A stretch of DNA of 14,093 nucleotides, taken from assembly GCA_963604075.1 (NCBI GenBank), contig CAVCPW010000001.1, positions 1 to 14,093 on the forward strand, in the 5' to 3' direction. The number at the start of each line of letters is the position of its first letter. The first letter of the stretch is position 1. A program made the translations under genes and the position numbers. The notes below the pieces were generated by a model. The model did no database searches. It worked only from the letters and a program-made list of their open reading frames with translations, and was not told where the DNA came from. Of the stretch, positions 1-7,761 are shown in pieces. Source of the DNA: Anthropogastromicrobium sp963604075. GTDB lineage: Bacteria; Bacillota; Clostridia; Lachnospirales; Lachnospiraceae.

Positions 1-9
1 CTTCACTCT

Positions 10-1401
10 TTAAACAAGGCTGTGTTTTCTTGCTGCCTCGATTTTTCCCGTTTTATTCAGGTAAATGTAGTAAATAATAAATAAAATTGATGTCACTACC
101 CATGAAAGCGGATAACTAAACAATATGTTTGTGATTGTTCGATTCTTTGGAACTGCGATAAACAGCCACAAAAGACGAAGTACACACACACCTCCGCAGG
201 TCATAAGCATTGGTGTGAATACAAATCCCATAGAACGTACCGTTCCTGAGACAATTTCTATCGTGACATAAGTAAAATAAATTGGTGTCAGGAAGTACAA
301 AATCTGCATTCCGATCTCGATAACCTGTGCATCAGTTGTAAAGAGCATGTACACGTAACGTCCAAAGAAATGAAGCAACACACTCAATCCTATGCTGGTG
401 CCAAATGCCATTCCCAGACAAATCCTCATACTTTTTCTCACACGGTCAAGCTTTCCGGCACCGAAATTCTGTCCGGCAAAGGTGGAGACAGACACACCAA
501 AAGCATTCATCAGCATCCAAAATACCGCATCAATCTTGGCATATGCTGTATATGCTGCCATTGTATCACTTCCCAGCTTATTGACATTTGACTGAATAAT
601 AATGTTTGCAATATTATACATAACAGACTGCAGTCCTGCCGGTATTCCTATCTTAATAATACGAAGAAGAAGCATCTTATGAAAGCGCACCTTGCTCCAT
701 TGCAAACGATAGCACTCTTTTGTCCGCATCAGGCAAAACGTAATAAGCACTGCACTGATAAACTGCGAAAGAATCGTTGCAATTCCAACGCCTCTTACCG
801 ACATGTGAAGAACAACAACAAATACCAGGTCAAGTACGATATTTACTATACACGAGAAAATCAAAATATAGAGTGGCCGCTTAGAATCGCCCACTGCACG
901 AAGTATCGCCGCACTGATGTTATAATACAGATTTGGAATCATACCAAGAAAATAAATCTTGATATACGTTTCTGATAAGTCAATTACTGTATCTGGTGTC
1001 TGCATCCACTCAAGTGCCACCCTTGAAAATACAAGACCTATCACACTTAATATCGCTCCGCCCACAATGGCAAGTGCTACTGCCGTGTGAACGCTTCGGC
1101 TTACCATCTCCTTATCGCCAGCACCGTAAAACTGTGCGATGATGACAGTTGCACCCGATGACAAACCGATGAAGAAACCGAATAAAAGGTTTATCAATGT
1201 TCCTGTAGAACCACCAACTGCTGCAAGCTCGAGTGAACCAGCAAATCGGCCAACCACAACAGCATCGACTGTGTTATACAACTGCTGAAAAAATGCTCCG
1301 AATAAAATCGGAAAGAAAAAAGCAAGGATCTGCTGCCAGATCACACCATCCGTGATTCCTCCTGCCCCAGCTGTCCCTTCAGCCCGTTTGTTCTGACTCA
1401 T
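10..1401 (-). CDS. MATE family multidrug/Na+ (H+) antiporter
   Basis: The 463-residue protein is hydrophobic throughout, with about 12 predicted membrane segments in two similar halves, the usual size and form of MATE (NorM/DinF-like) exporters. These export cationic drugs or metabolites across the cytoplasmic membrane using a Na+ or H+ gradient. Family-like stretches are visible: PILFGAFFQQLYNTVDAVVV near residues 31-50, then VGRFAG and a GSTGTLINLLFGFFIGLSSGA segment, and in the second half GIPAGLQSVMYN and AYAKIDAVFWM. The ATG start is well supported by AGGAGG 7-8 bases upstream on the minus strand (near 1409-1415), and the TAA stop is at 10-12, so the gene is complete. It is transcribed away from the flavoprotein gene at 1944. 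Substrate cannot be read from sequence. Control probably acts through the dyad at 1471-1512. Family assignment is firm; physiological role is unknown. Confidence 0.93.
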   Translation of the reverse strand: MSQNKRAEGTAGAGGITDGVIWQQILAFFFPILFGAFFQQLYNTVDAVVVGRFAGSLELAAVGGSTGTLINLLFGFFIGLSSGATVIIAQFYGAGDKEMVSRSVHTAVALAIVGGAILSVIGLVFSRVALEWMQTPDTVIDLSETYIKIYFLGMIPNLYYNISAAILRAVGDSKRPLYILIFSCIVNIVLDLVFVVVLHMSVRGVGIATILSQFISAVLITFCLMRTKECYRLQWSKVRFHKMLLLRIIKIGIPAGLQSVMYNIANIIIQSNVNKLGSDTMAAYTAYAKIDAVFWMLMNAFGVSVSTFAGQNFGAGKLDRVRKSMRICLGMAFGTSIGLSVLLHFFGRYVYMLFTTDAQVIEIGMQILYFLTPIYFTYVTIEIVSGTVRSMGFVFTPMLMTCGGVCVLRLLWLFIAVPKNRTITNILFSYPLSWVVTSILFIIYYIYLNKTGKIEAARKHSLV

Positions 1402-1470
1402 TTAATTTTCCTCCTGTAATTATTTTACATGTTTTCTCAAATATGCAGATATCATTTCAATCCACAAAAA

Positions 1471-1512
1471 ATACCCGCTACGATTAAGAAATAGTATATC
1501 GCAGCGGAGTAT
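1471..1512. promoter_or_regulatory. Inverted repeat over the MATE promoter (operator or leader terminator)
   Basis: Arms ATACCCGCTACGAT (1471-1484) and ATCGCAGCGGAGTAT (1498-1512) are complementary apart from one A/C mismatch and one extra A, with 13 bases between them. Read on the minus strand the dyad is followed at once by TATTTTTTG, so it could also be an intrinsic terminator in the leader if transcription starts upstream of it. The TATACT box in the loop favours a repressor operator instead. No repressor gene is beside it in the window. Confidence 0.55.
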
Positions 1513-1521
1513 AAAAAACAA
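1493..1521 (-). promoter_or_regulatory. Candidate promoter of the MATE gene
   Basis: On the minus strand TTGTTT (1516-1521) is followed after exactly 17 bases by TATACT (1493-1498). Transcription would begin near 1486, giving a leader of about 85 bases before the ATG at 1401. The -10 box lies in the centre of the inverted repeat at 1471-1512. A second possible -10 on the same strand is TACAAT (1533-1538), preceded by TG one base upstream (extended -10) but lacking a good -35. If that one were used, the inverted repeat would be transcribed. Confidence 0.5.
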
Positions 1522-1836
1522 TGGATTATTTTATTGTAGCAAATAGTCAAACAGATATTCGCAATTGAAGCAGGGGATTTACTTGATTTTGTTAAACTGT
1601 TCAGCCTAGCTTTTTGACAGATCAGTTTTCTTCATTTGAGAAAAAAATTCATTTATTCAAAAACGTCAATTTGATATTTTTATAGTTTTTGTTTTTCATT
1701 TTAGTTAGGCACTTCTAACAATTTTACTTTGTTTCTTTTCCTTTATTCTCATTCTTTTAGTTTATTTTTATTTAATTTCATTATTTTTTGCAATACAGTG
1801 AACCGCTTTTTCGCCTTTTTTTCAAGTTATACTGAC

Positions 1837-1865
1837 TTGTTCGATGTTTTGAGTTATGCTACACT
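1837..1865 (+). promoter_or_regulatory. Candidate promoter of the flavinylated membrane protein
   Basis: TTGTTC (1837-1842), a 17-base spacer, and TACACT (1860-1865) with TG one base upstream (extended -10) form a reasonable sigma-A promoter. It would give a leader of about 70 bases. A short inverted repeat CAAGT/ACTTG (1823-1827, 1835-1839) overlaps the -35. TACGAT at 1915-1920 is an alternative -10 but lacks a partner -35. Confidence 0.45.
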
Positions 1866-1943
1866 AACTTCATTGCATGTCATATATGAACACTATCATA
1901 CATGGACAATGCACTACGATAAAATGGAGGTTTTTAAGCATCT

Positions 1944-3164
1944 ATGTTATTTATTTTCTCACTGGCCATCGCAGCAATTTTTGCATTGACTGCAAAATCC
2001 ACGATCAAACGTCATCCGTATCCGTGGTACATCGGCGCACTTGCGTTTACTCTCTTCATCTCCCTGTTTCCGTTTTCACGGGATCTGCCTGAAGCTGTCA
2101 CTTTTATTCTTGATCTGTTTCGTCGTGGTGCGCTTGCCTGTGCGCTCTGGTGCATTGTCATGTGGACTGGTGCCTTCTCAAATGGTTCCAAACTGATCAA
2201 ACGACTGATGCCAGTGCGTGGTGAACTTTCCATTTTTGCTGCCATGCTGACTCTCGGTCACAACATTGGCTATGGAAGAACCTATTTTGTGCGTTTCTTC
2301 ACTGATGCATCGGCACTGCCTGCCAATCAGTTTGCTGCATGCATTGTTACACTTGTTCTTCTTGTGATCATGATTCCGCTCACGATTCTTTCTTTTCCTA
2401 AGATTCGTAAGCGCATGAAAGCAAAAAAGTGGAAGCAGATCCAGCGCTTTGCCTATCTGTTTTACGCACTGCTCTACACCCACATTATGCTTTTATTTGT
2501 TCCACTCGCTCAGAATGGCAGAGGTGGTTACTACTTTTCTGTAATCATTTACACTGCAATTTTTATCGGATATGCGATTTGCAGAATACGCAAATGGTAT
2601 TTCTTAAAGAAAAAGCCAAGTCGCAAGTCTGAATTCACAGCTGTTTGCGCTATACTGTTTGTTGCGATTATGGCAATTGTATGCGTAACCGCAAAACCTA
2701 AGGATACCGCGAATGACAACGATCAAAATACAGAAGTGATTGAAACAGTTGAAAATGCTGAATCAGAAACGATTGAAAATGTTGAAATGAAATCTGAGTC
2801 GGTAACAGTTGCTTCGGAAGATAATTCAAATGCTGATTCTGAAACAATTTCCAAAGAAGATTCCGATGTCTCTAACAACTCTAGTTCCACGCTTACTGAT
2901 GGTGTTTACGAGGCAGAGGCCGCCGGCTATGATGGTACTGTAACAGTAACAGTCACTATTGAAGGCGGAAAAATTACAGATATTTCCGGCTCTAGTACAG
3001 AGAGCGATCTATGGTATTTTGACAAATGCAAAAATACGGTTATTTCTGAGATTCTTGAAGCGCAAGACACTGATGTCGATGCAGTTTCCGGTGCGACATA
3101 CAGCTCAAACGGCATTAAAAACGCCGTACAAAAAGCTTTAATAGAAGCAGGATTAAACGAGTAA
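1944..3164 (+). CDS. Ferric-reductase/MsrQ-like membrane protein with C-terminal covalent FMN-binding domain
   Basis: This 406-residue protein has two parts. Residues 1-250 carry about eight hydrophobic segments resembling the ferric-reductase-like (YedZ/MsrQ type) haem b membrane domain; H106 (LGHNIGYG) and H180 (LLYTHIMLLF) are candidate haem ligands. Residues 251-316 are a low-complexity acidic/Ser/Asn linker. Residues 318-406 form an FMN_bind domain ending in DAVSGATYSS, the Dxx(S/T)GAT site at which ApbE-type enzymes attach FMN through a phosphoester; T385 is the expected residue. The flavin domain would lie outside the membrane, so the protein probably passes electrons across it. Acceptor and donor are unknown, and no apbE gene is in the window. 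The start is the first ATG after an in-frame stop at 1935; TGGAGG at 1925-1930 lies an unusually long 13 bases upstream. Domain calls are good, function is inferred. Confidence 0.85.
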   Translation: MLFIFSLAIAAIFALTAKSTIKRHPYPWYIGALAFTLFISLFPFSRDLPEAVTFILDLFRRGALACALWCIVMWTGAFSNGSKLIKRLMPVRGELSIFAAMLTLGHNIGYGRTYFVRFFTDASALPANQFAACIVTLVLLVIMIPLTILSFPKIRKRMKAKKWKQIQRFAYLFYALLYTHIMLLFVPLAQNGRGGYYFSVIIYTAIFIGYAICRIRKWYFLKKKPSRKSEFTAVCAILFVAIMAIVCVTAKPKDTANDNDQNTEVIETVENAESETIENVEMKSESVTVASEDNSNADSETISKEDSDVSNNSSSTLTDGVYEAEAAGYDGTVTVTVTIEGGKITDISGSSTESDLWYFDKCKNTVISEILEAQDTDVDAVSGATYSSNGIKNAVQKALIEAGLNE

Positions 3165-3260
3165 AAAAGCCCCCGGTGCCGATGTACCATTTCCCAAAAG
3201 TTAGACCAAAAATCAAACGATTTGGGCGATACAAACACTGGGGGTTTTGCTTTGTCATTT
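3161..3260. terminator. Nested hairpin, probable bidirectional terminator
   Basis: CCCCCGGTG (3170-3178) pairs with CACTGGGGG (3236-3244) over nine positions with one G-T pair. The stem is preceded by a run of A and followed by TTTTGCTTT, so it can end transcription both of the plus-strand flavoprotein gene (stop at 3162-3164) and of minus-strand metY (stop at 3299-3301), where it is followed by TTTTTT. Its 57-base loop is unusually large and contains a second stem, CCCAAA (3193-3198) with TTTGGG (3221-3226). The loop also holds the IS-end-like sequence noted separately. Confidence 0.75.
3184..3226. repeat. IS3-family-like end sequence (possible solo end or small repeat element)
   Basis: TGTACC followed a few bases on by CCCAAAAGTTAGACC resembles the terminal repeats of many IS150-group IS3 elements (TGTAC...CCCCAAAAAGTTAGAC), recalled from memory and not searched. 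No transposase gene or second end is visible, and the sequence sits within the loop of the terminator hairpin. It may be an insertion remnant, a miniature element, or coincidence. Confidence 0.35.
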
Positions 3261-3298
3261 AAACGTGACACACGTTACGCAATGGCTCTTTTTGCTTT

Positions 3299-4585
3299 TT
3301 ATTCGATTGCAGCCAGTGCCTGTGCCAAATCTGCGATCAGATCCTTCTTATCTTCCAGTCCGCAGGAAATACGAACGAGACCTGCCGGAACTCCAGCTGC
3401 TGCAAGCTGCTCGTCGTTCATCTGACGATGTGTGGAGGTTGCCGGATTTAAGCAACAGGTACGAGCATCGGCAACATGTGTCTCGATTGAAGCCAGCTTT
3501 AAATGCTTCATGAAGGTCTCTGCCGCAGCACGGCCACCCTTTAACTCAAAGGAAACAACACCGCATCCGCCGTTTGGAAGATATTTCTTTGCGATTTCAT
3601 GATATTTGTCTGTCGGCAGACCCGGATAATTTACATAAGCAACCTGCGGCTGTGCCTGTAAAAACTCTGCTACAGCCTGTCCATTCTCAACATGACGCGG
3701 CATTCTTACATGTAAGGACTCCAGACCCAGATTCAGGATAAATGCATTCTGTGGAGACTGAATGCAGCCAAGATCACGCATCAGCTGTGAAGTGCACTTT
3801 GTGATAAAGGCACCACCCATGCCAAACTTCTCAGCATAAGTAATTCCATGATAAGATTCATCTGGTGTACACAGACCTGGGAATTTATCTGCATGTGCCA
3901 TCCAGTCAAAGTGACCGCCATCTACGATTGCTCCACCTACTGCTGCACCATGTCCATCCATGTATTTTGTGGTGGAATGTGTTACGATATCAGCACCCCA
4001 CTCAATCGGACGGCAATTTACCGGGGTCGGGAAAGTATTGTCCACGATTAACGGAACTCCATGTGCATGGGCAGCTTTTGCAAACTTCTCAATATCAAGA
4101 ACTGTCAATGCCGGGTTTGCAATAGTCTCACCAAATACTGCTCTGGTATCCTCGGTGAACGCTGCGTTTAGCTCTTCCTCTGTACAATCAGGTGAAACAA
4201 AAGTAGCATGAATGCCCATCTTTGCAAGAGTTACTGAAATCAGATTAAAAGTACCACCGTAGATGGATGAGGAAGCTACGATATGACTGCCGCACTCACA
4301 GATATTAAATAATGCAAAGAAGTTTGCTGCCTGACCGGATGATGTTAACATCGCTGCGGTACCGCCCTCTAACGCAGCAATCTTTGCTGCTACATAATCA
4401 TTTGTCGGGTTCTGTAAACGAGTATAAAAATAGCCTGATGCTTCCAGATCAAATAACTTTCCCATGTCTTCGCTGGTATCATATTTAAATGTGGTAGACT
4501 GAATAATCGGAATCTGACGCGGCTCTCCGTTTCCCGGTGTATAGCCCGCCTGCACACATTTTGTATTTAAGGTATAATCACTCAC
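3299..4585 (-). CDS. metY: O-acetylhomoserine sulfhydrylase (PLP-dependent Cys/Met metabolism enzyme)
   Basis: It would make homocysteine from O-acetylhomoserine and sulfide (or cysteine from O-acetylserine) in the cytosol, feeding methionine synthesis. The whole length matches the Cys/Met metabolism PLP family: SSGQAANFF, SSSIYGGTFNL, VDNTFPTP (Asp contacting the PLP ring nitrogen) and HSTTKYMDGHG, whose Lys (about residue 207) forms the Schiff base. The long insertion typical of MetY over MetB/MetC is present (MAHADKFPGLCTPDESYHGI). I start it at GTG 4585, giving 428 residues: GGAGG lies 8 bases upstream, and residues after it (SDYTLNTKCVQAGYTPGNG) match the family start. A longer ATG-started frame to 4633 adds 16 unconserved residues and swallows this ribosome site. 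It follows the GH2 gene by 100 bases but has its own promoter, so the link is probably not functional. Confidence 0.93.
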   Translation of the reverse strand: MSDYTLNTKCVQAGYTPGNGEPRQIPIIQSTTFKYDTSEDMGKLFDLEASGYFYTRLQNPTNDYVAAKIAALEGGTAAMLTSSGQAANFFALFNICECGSHIVASSSIYGGTFNLISVTLAKMGIHATFVSPDCTEEELNAAFTEDTRAVFGETIANPALTVLDIEKFAKAAHAHGVPLIVDNTFPTPVNCRPIEWGADIVTHSTTKYMDGHGAAVGGAIVDGGHFDWMAHADKFPGLCTPDESYHGITYAEKFGMGGAFITKCTSQLMRDLGCIQSPQNAFILNLGLESLHVRMPRHVENGQAVAEFLQAQPQVAYVNYPGLPTDKYHEIAKKYLPNGGCGVVSFELKGGRAAAETFMKHLKLASIETHVADARTCCLNPATSTHRQMNDEQLAAAGVPAGLVRISCGLEDKKDLIADLAQALAAIE

Positions 4586-4635
4586 TGCTTTTTCCTCCAA
4601 TTTTCTGAATATGGTCGTTTTTTCTGACTGCACTT

Positions 4636-4641
4636 ATCATA
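4636..4641 (-). promoter_or_regulatory. Extended -10 promoter of metY
   Basis: On the minus strand TGGTATGAT gives a TATGAT -10 (4636-4641) with the TG of an extended -10. The -35 region at 17 bases (TGGTAT) is poor. Transcription would start near 4629, leaving a leader of about 44 bases, too short for a SAM riboswitch or T-box, and none is seen. Confidence 0.5.
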
Positions 4642-4685
4642 CCACATCCGAAAGCAAAATACCAGTGCGTCTAAGGGTTTTTAAT

Positions 4686-7600
4686 TTAAAGATTTACAAC
4701 TGTCTCCCATTCCATACTTTGCTTTGGTGCAAACGCATCAGAATCCAGATACTTATAAATTGCTCGAAGCAATGCTCTGCCTTCCGGATACTGCTGCAAA
4801 TCTTGCAAGCCAAGTGTTGAATAGAGAAGCCTTCCATTTCCAACACGGCATTCAAACAGCTGTGCCATTGGTCTTAAAAATGCATAGCTGTCCATCTCAG
4901 TGATAATCGCTTCAAACTTCTTTACGCTTCCTACTGTCTCTGGCAGCACTACTGCTCTCTGATTTGCCATTGGCCACCACTGCCAGTTTGTATGACTCTC
5001 CGTTGGAAACTCCTTAAATAACGGATGATTCTTTTGAATCAACTGCCCCATCGCACCTTCCTGTCTTCCGAAGGTTCCAACTGACCAGAAATCTGTTGAA
5101 AATTGAGCCCTAATCGAATTATGGAAGGAAGCTTCCTCTGACTTTGGCGAATAATACACGATTCCGCCTTGATCAAGCACCTGCTTTGCCTGTGCATCCA
5201 ATACCATTGTCTCATAAACATGAGTCGGGCACTCTGGCAACTCCTTCTTATAAATCCAGATTGGATAGGAATTAACCGCCTCTGCAATCTGCACCGTAAG
5301 TTCACAGCGAATCGGAGCGGCAATGCCACTCTTCAATTTATTTCCATTCGGACCATTTCCATTAAATCCGTTACCGCCTAATTTATTCTCATTAAGATCG
5401 CACAGTTGAATCTCAAGTGTTCCAGCCTCGCTAAGCATTCCTTTCTGGCATGAGACAAAATTCATATGGCCGCTCTTTATAGCAATCTTTCTTACATTTG
5501 AGTTTTCCTCACCTGGGTTTTCGCTTGGCACGTATGCCCACAGTGTCCACTGTGGCTTGCCTTCGCAGTCTGTCTTTCCATAATTGGCAAGCTGTACATT
5601 GGCACGAAGCATCTCGTCCTCCTCATATGTATACTTTTCGAGTCCGACGAGTGGAAGCTGTTCTCTAAAAAAGACATGGAAATGTTCAGGCTTTGCAAAG
5701 TCAAATGGCTTTGGCTCTAAATGAGAATCGAGCATTCCGACAAGAGCTGTTCCCTGTCCTGGAAAATCCTGCAATCCCAGAAGAGAAATACCGGACAGCT
5801 CTTTGGTACGCATTGCAGCCTCAATTTCCTCGCGGTAACACAACCTTGACAGCTCACCTGTTGCCTCAACATACTGCTTCCACACAGGCTCTAAACCCTT
5901 CTCTCGAACCATGCGCTGAATACGTCTGTAATTTGCCGGATCGGAAATACCCTTAAAATGTTCCAACTCATCAAAGTCCGGAAGCACCTCAAACTGGCCG
6001 ACCTCAAAGCTGAATACCGGCTTTTTGTACTGCTCGCGAATCTTTCTCAACGTCTCGTCAAAGTTTGTCTTCGCGTTTGGATACTGATTATTGATGTAGC
6101 CCTTAATATTGACCTTTGCCAGCTTTCCATGCGCCTTCTCGTATGCATCAACCGCTGCCGCCTCCTCTGGCGTCTCTGGATTTCCTGCAAGGGTTCCGCG
6201 AATTCGATCATTATAAAAGCTCTGTGATGCATAGAAATCACTTTCCTCATCGCAGCCTTCATTTCCATAATGTGCATTTGATGCATTAGCATAAAGTCTT
6301 GTTGGATCCTGCTTTTTTGCTGCCTGTAACATCTGATGCATTCTGCCCGTGCCAAGCTCACCGCAGTGAAGCTCATTTCCAAACGTAAGCATGACGAATG
6401 ATGGATGATTTGCAAGTGTTTTTATAATTTGGCGCAGCTCCTTTTGATAATATCTGTAGCTTTCATCTAATTCAAATGCATGCTTTGGGTCCCAATGAGA
6501 AAGTTCCGGCTGCATTAAAATTCCCATATCATCCGCTGCAATAAATGCAGCCTTTGGCGGACAGTGCGAATGAAAACGCACCATGTTGATTCCATAATCC
6601 TTATATGTTTGTAAAATTGCTTTCCAGGCATCCACTTCCATCGGAATATATCCAGTCTCCGGAAACTCTGCGCAGTTTGCCTCACTGCGAAGGAAGATAC
6701 GTCTGCCATTTAATGCCAGATGACCTTGTCCGTCATCTCCGAAGGTGCGAATACCAAAGTTAACTGTCTTTTCATCTAAAAGAGTTCCTCTATGCACATC
6801 CACTTTTCCAACATCAGGTTTATCCTCAAATGATGCCGGTTCGTTTCCCTCTGCCTTAAACTCTTCCATTGCAAGCATTCTTATTGTTGTCTTCAAATTA
6901 TACAAATGAGACTCGTACTCATCCCATTTTTGTACATTTTCTGAGAGCTTTGCATGAATGGATAACGTATTTTTTCCATAGAAAAATCCCGTACTCATAT
7001 AGTAGGGTTCTTCTAGTGCCGTACTCTCTACCAAAATGGAGAATGGATATACATTTTCAGTAATCGTATCCGGCTTCTTTGCGTCAATTTCCAGTTCTAT
7101 ACGCAGTTTTTCTTCTCTCTGTGGGTACACACGCACCTGTGATAAAAAGATTGGATTTTCCTCGCGAAGACGAACATAGCCAAGCAAACCATTCCAGTTT
7201 GTCTGTGTCTCATCTGTCGCTGCAGAAGAATATACGATTGCATCGTGCGGCAGTCCCGGATAACTGTTATCAGACTCTACGCTGATGTGATGCGTGCCTT
7301 CATGTCCAGTCAATTCAAACACATGCGGCGTGCTGATAGTCTGCTCCTCATATGCAGAAATTTCCTCACCATCGAGATAAACACGCACACATCTGGCGCG
7401 CTCAATCTCAAAAAATGTACGGCACTTCGCTGCCGGCGCAATAGTAATGTCCCTCTCAAAATAAGCCGGTCCTTCATAGGTATACTTTCTTGTAAAGCGT
7501 GTTGCAATCACATCGGCATCAAAACTCTGTGCGGTGCCCTCATCAGGATGACAGGAGTTGTCCAACCGATCTGCATGGCCAACGCCAAACTCATCAAGCG

Positions 7601-7694
7601 TTCCAGGCAGGTATACCATTCTCTTAGAAGATACTTCTTTCTCCCCCGGCAGGGTAAGCTGCCAGGGCTGTATTGTCAAATCAATTACTCTCAT
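4686..7694 (-). CDS. Glycoside hydrolase family 2 enzyme (beta-galactosidase/beta-glucuronidase-like), cytosolic
   Basis: This 1002-residue protein has GH2 order: N-terminal jelly-roll sugar-binding domain (about 25-185, with YLPGTLDEFGVGH and AYFERDI), an immunoglobulin-like domain (about 190-320), then the TIM barrel (about 325-690). In the barrel MVRFHSHCPP and LMQPELSHWD are GH2-like, E441 in LTFGNELHCG is the expected acid/base, and E564 in PVFSFEVGQFEV the likely nucleophile. The C-terminal part (about 825-990) looks like an alpha/beta domain of the type trailing other large GH2 proteins. There is no signal peptide, so it should act inside the cell on imported substrate. An Asn/Gly-rich micro-repeat lies at residues 768-787. 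The ATG follows GAGGAA at a suitable distance. It lies 121 bases downstream of the DUF5107 gene in the same direction, probably co-transcribed, with a possible extra promoter between. The sugar specificity cannot be assigned. Confidence 0.85.
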   Translation of the reverse strand: MRVIDLTIQPWQLTLPGEKEVSSKRMVYLPGTLDEFGVGHADRLDNSCHPDEGTAQSFDADVIATRFTRKYTYEGPAYFERDITIAPAAKCRTFFEIERARCVRVYLDGEEISAYEEQTISTPHVFELTGHEGTHHISVESDNSYPGLPHDAIVYSSAATDETQTNWNGLLGYVRLREENPIFLSQVRVYPQREEKLRIELEIDAKKPDTITENVYPFSILVESTALEEPYYMSTGFFYGKNTLSIHAKLSENVQKWDEYESHLYNLKTTIRMLAMEEFKAEGNEPASFEDKPDVGKVDVHRGTLLDEKTVNFGIRTFGDDGQGHLALNGRRIFLRSEANCAEFPETGYIPMEVDAWKAILQTYKDYGINMVRFHSHCPPKAAFIAADDMGILMQPELSHWDPKHAFELDESYRYYQKELRQIIKTLANHPSFVMLTFGNELHCGELGTGRMHQMLQAAKKQDPTRLYANASNAHYGNEGCDEESDFYASQSFYNDRIRGTLAGNPETPEEAAAVDAYEKAHGKLAKVNIKGYINNQYPNAKTNFDETLRKIREQYKKPVFSFEVGQFEVLPDFDELEHFKGISDPANYRRIQRMVREKGLEPVWKQYVEATGELSRLCYREEIEAAMRTKELSGISLLGLQDFPGQGTALVGMLDSHLEPKPFDFAKPEHFHVFFREQLPLVGLEKYTYEEDEMLRANVQLANYGKTDCEGKPQWTLWAYVPSENPGEENSNVRKIAIKSGHMNFVSCQKGMLSEAGTLEIQLCDLNENKLGGNGFNGNGPNGNKLKSGIAAPIRCELTVQIAEAVNSYPIWIYKKELPECPTHVYETMVLDAQAKQVLDQGGIVYYSPKSEEASFHNSIRAQFSTDFWSVGTFGRQEGAMGQLIQKNHPLFKEFPTESHTNWQWWPMANQRAVVLPETVGSVKKFEAIITEMDSYAFLRPMAQLFECRVGNGRLLYSTLGLQDLQQYPEGRALLRAIYKYLDSDAFAPKQSMEWETVVNL

Positions 7695-7731
7695 CGCGTT
7701 CCTCGCTTTTGTTTTTCTTTTTTCATAACTC

Positions 7732-7761
7732 TCTATACCATTTTTGAGATGTATTTTTCAA
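7732..7761 (-). promoter_or_regulatory. Possible internal promoter of the GH2 gene
   Basis: On the minus strand TTGAAA (7756-7761), an 18-base spacer and TATAGA (7732-7737), with TG one base upstream of the -10, form a candidate promoter about 40 bases before the ATG at 7694. The -35 and spacer are covered by the inverted repeat at 7740-7787, as expected for a regulated promoter. Confidence 0.4.

Larger units (their letters stand above)
1402..1943. other. T-rich divergent intergenic region
   Basis: This 542-base gap separates the divergent MATE and flavoprotein genes. It holds the two promoters and the dyad described separately. The part from about 1620 to 1830 is strongly T-rich on the plus strand, with long runs of T and TTTC. 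Reading frames crossing it give Phe/Leu/Ser-rich low-complexity products without credible ribosome binding sites. A short stem GTTAG/CTAAC (1704-1708, 1715-1719) is present but has no adjoining T run. I recognise no riboswitch or small RNA. Confidence 0.6.

Noticed and set aside
1704..1719. GTTAG/CTAAC hairpin as a terminator or small RNA
   Set aside because: The stem is only five pairs, AT-rich and not followed by a T run; chance pairing is likely in this tract.
1729..1989. An 86-codon plus-strand reading frame upstream of the flavoprotein
   Set aside because: It runs through a T-rich tract, gives a Phe/Leu/Ser-rich low-complexity product, has no credible ribosome site and overlaps the real start at 1944 in another frame.
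2927..3271. A 114-codon minus-strand frame opposite the FMN-binding domain
   Set aside because: It is antisense to a conserved domain, crosses the terminator hairpin and resembles no known protein.
4586..4633. ATG-initiated N-terminal extension of MetY
   Set aside because: The extra 16 residues do not fit the family, and a GGAGG at the right distance precedes the GTG at 4585.
4586..4685. SAM riboswitch or T-box leader for metY
   Set aside because: The gap to the GH2 gene is 100 bases and the likely leader about 44, with no K-turn, T-box sequence or terminator pair.
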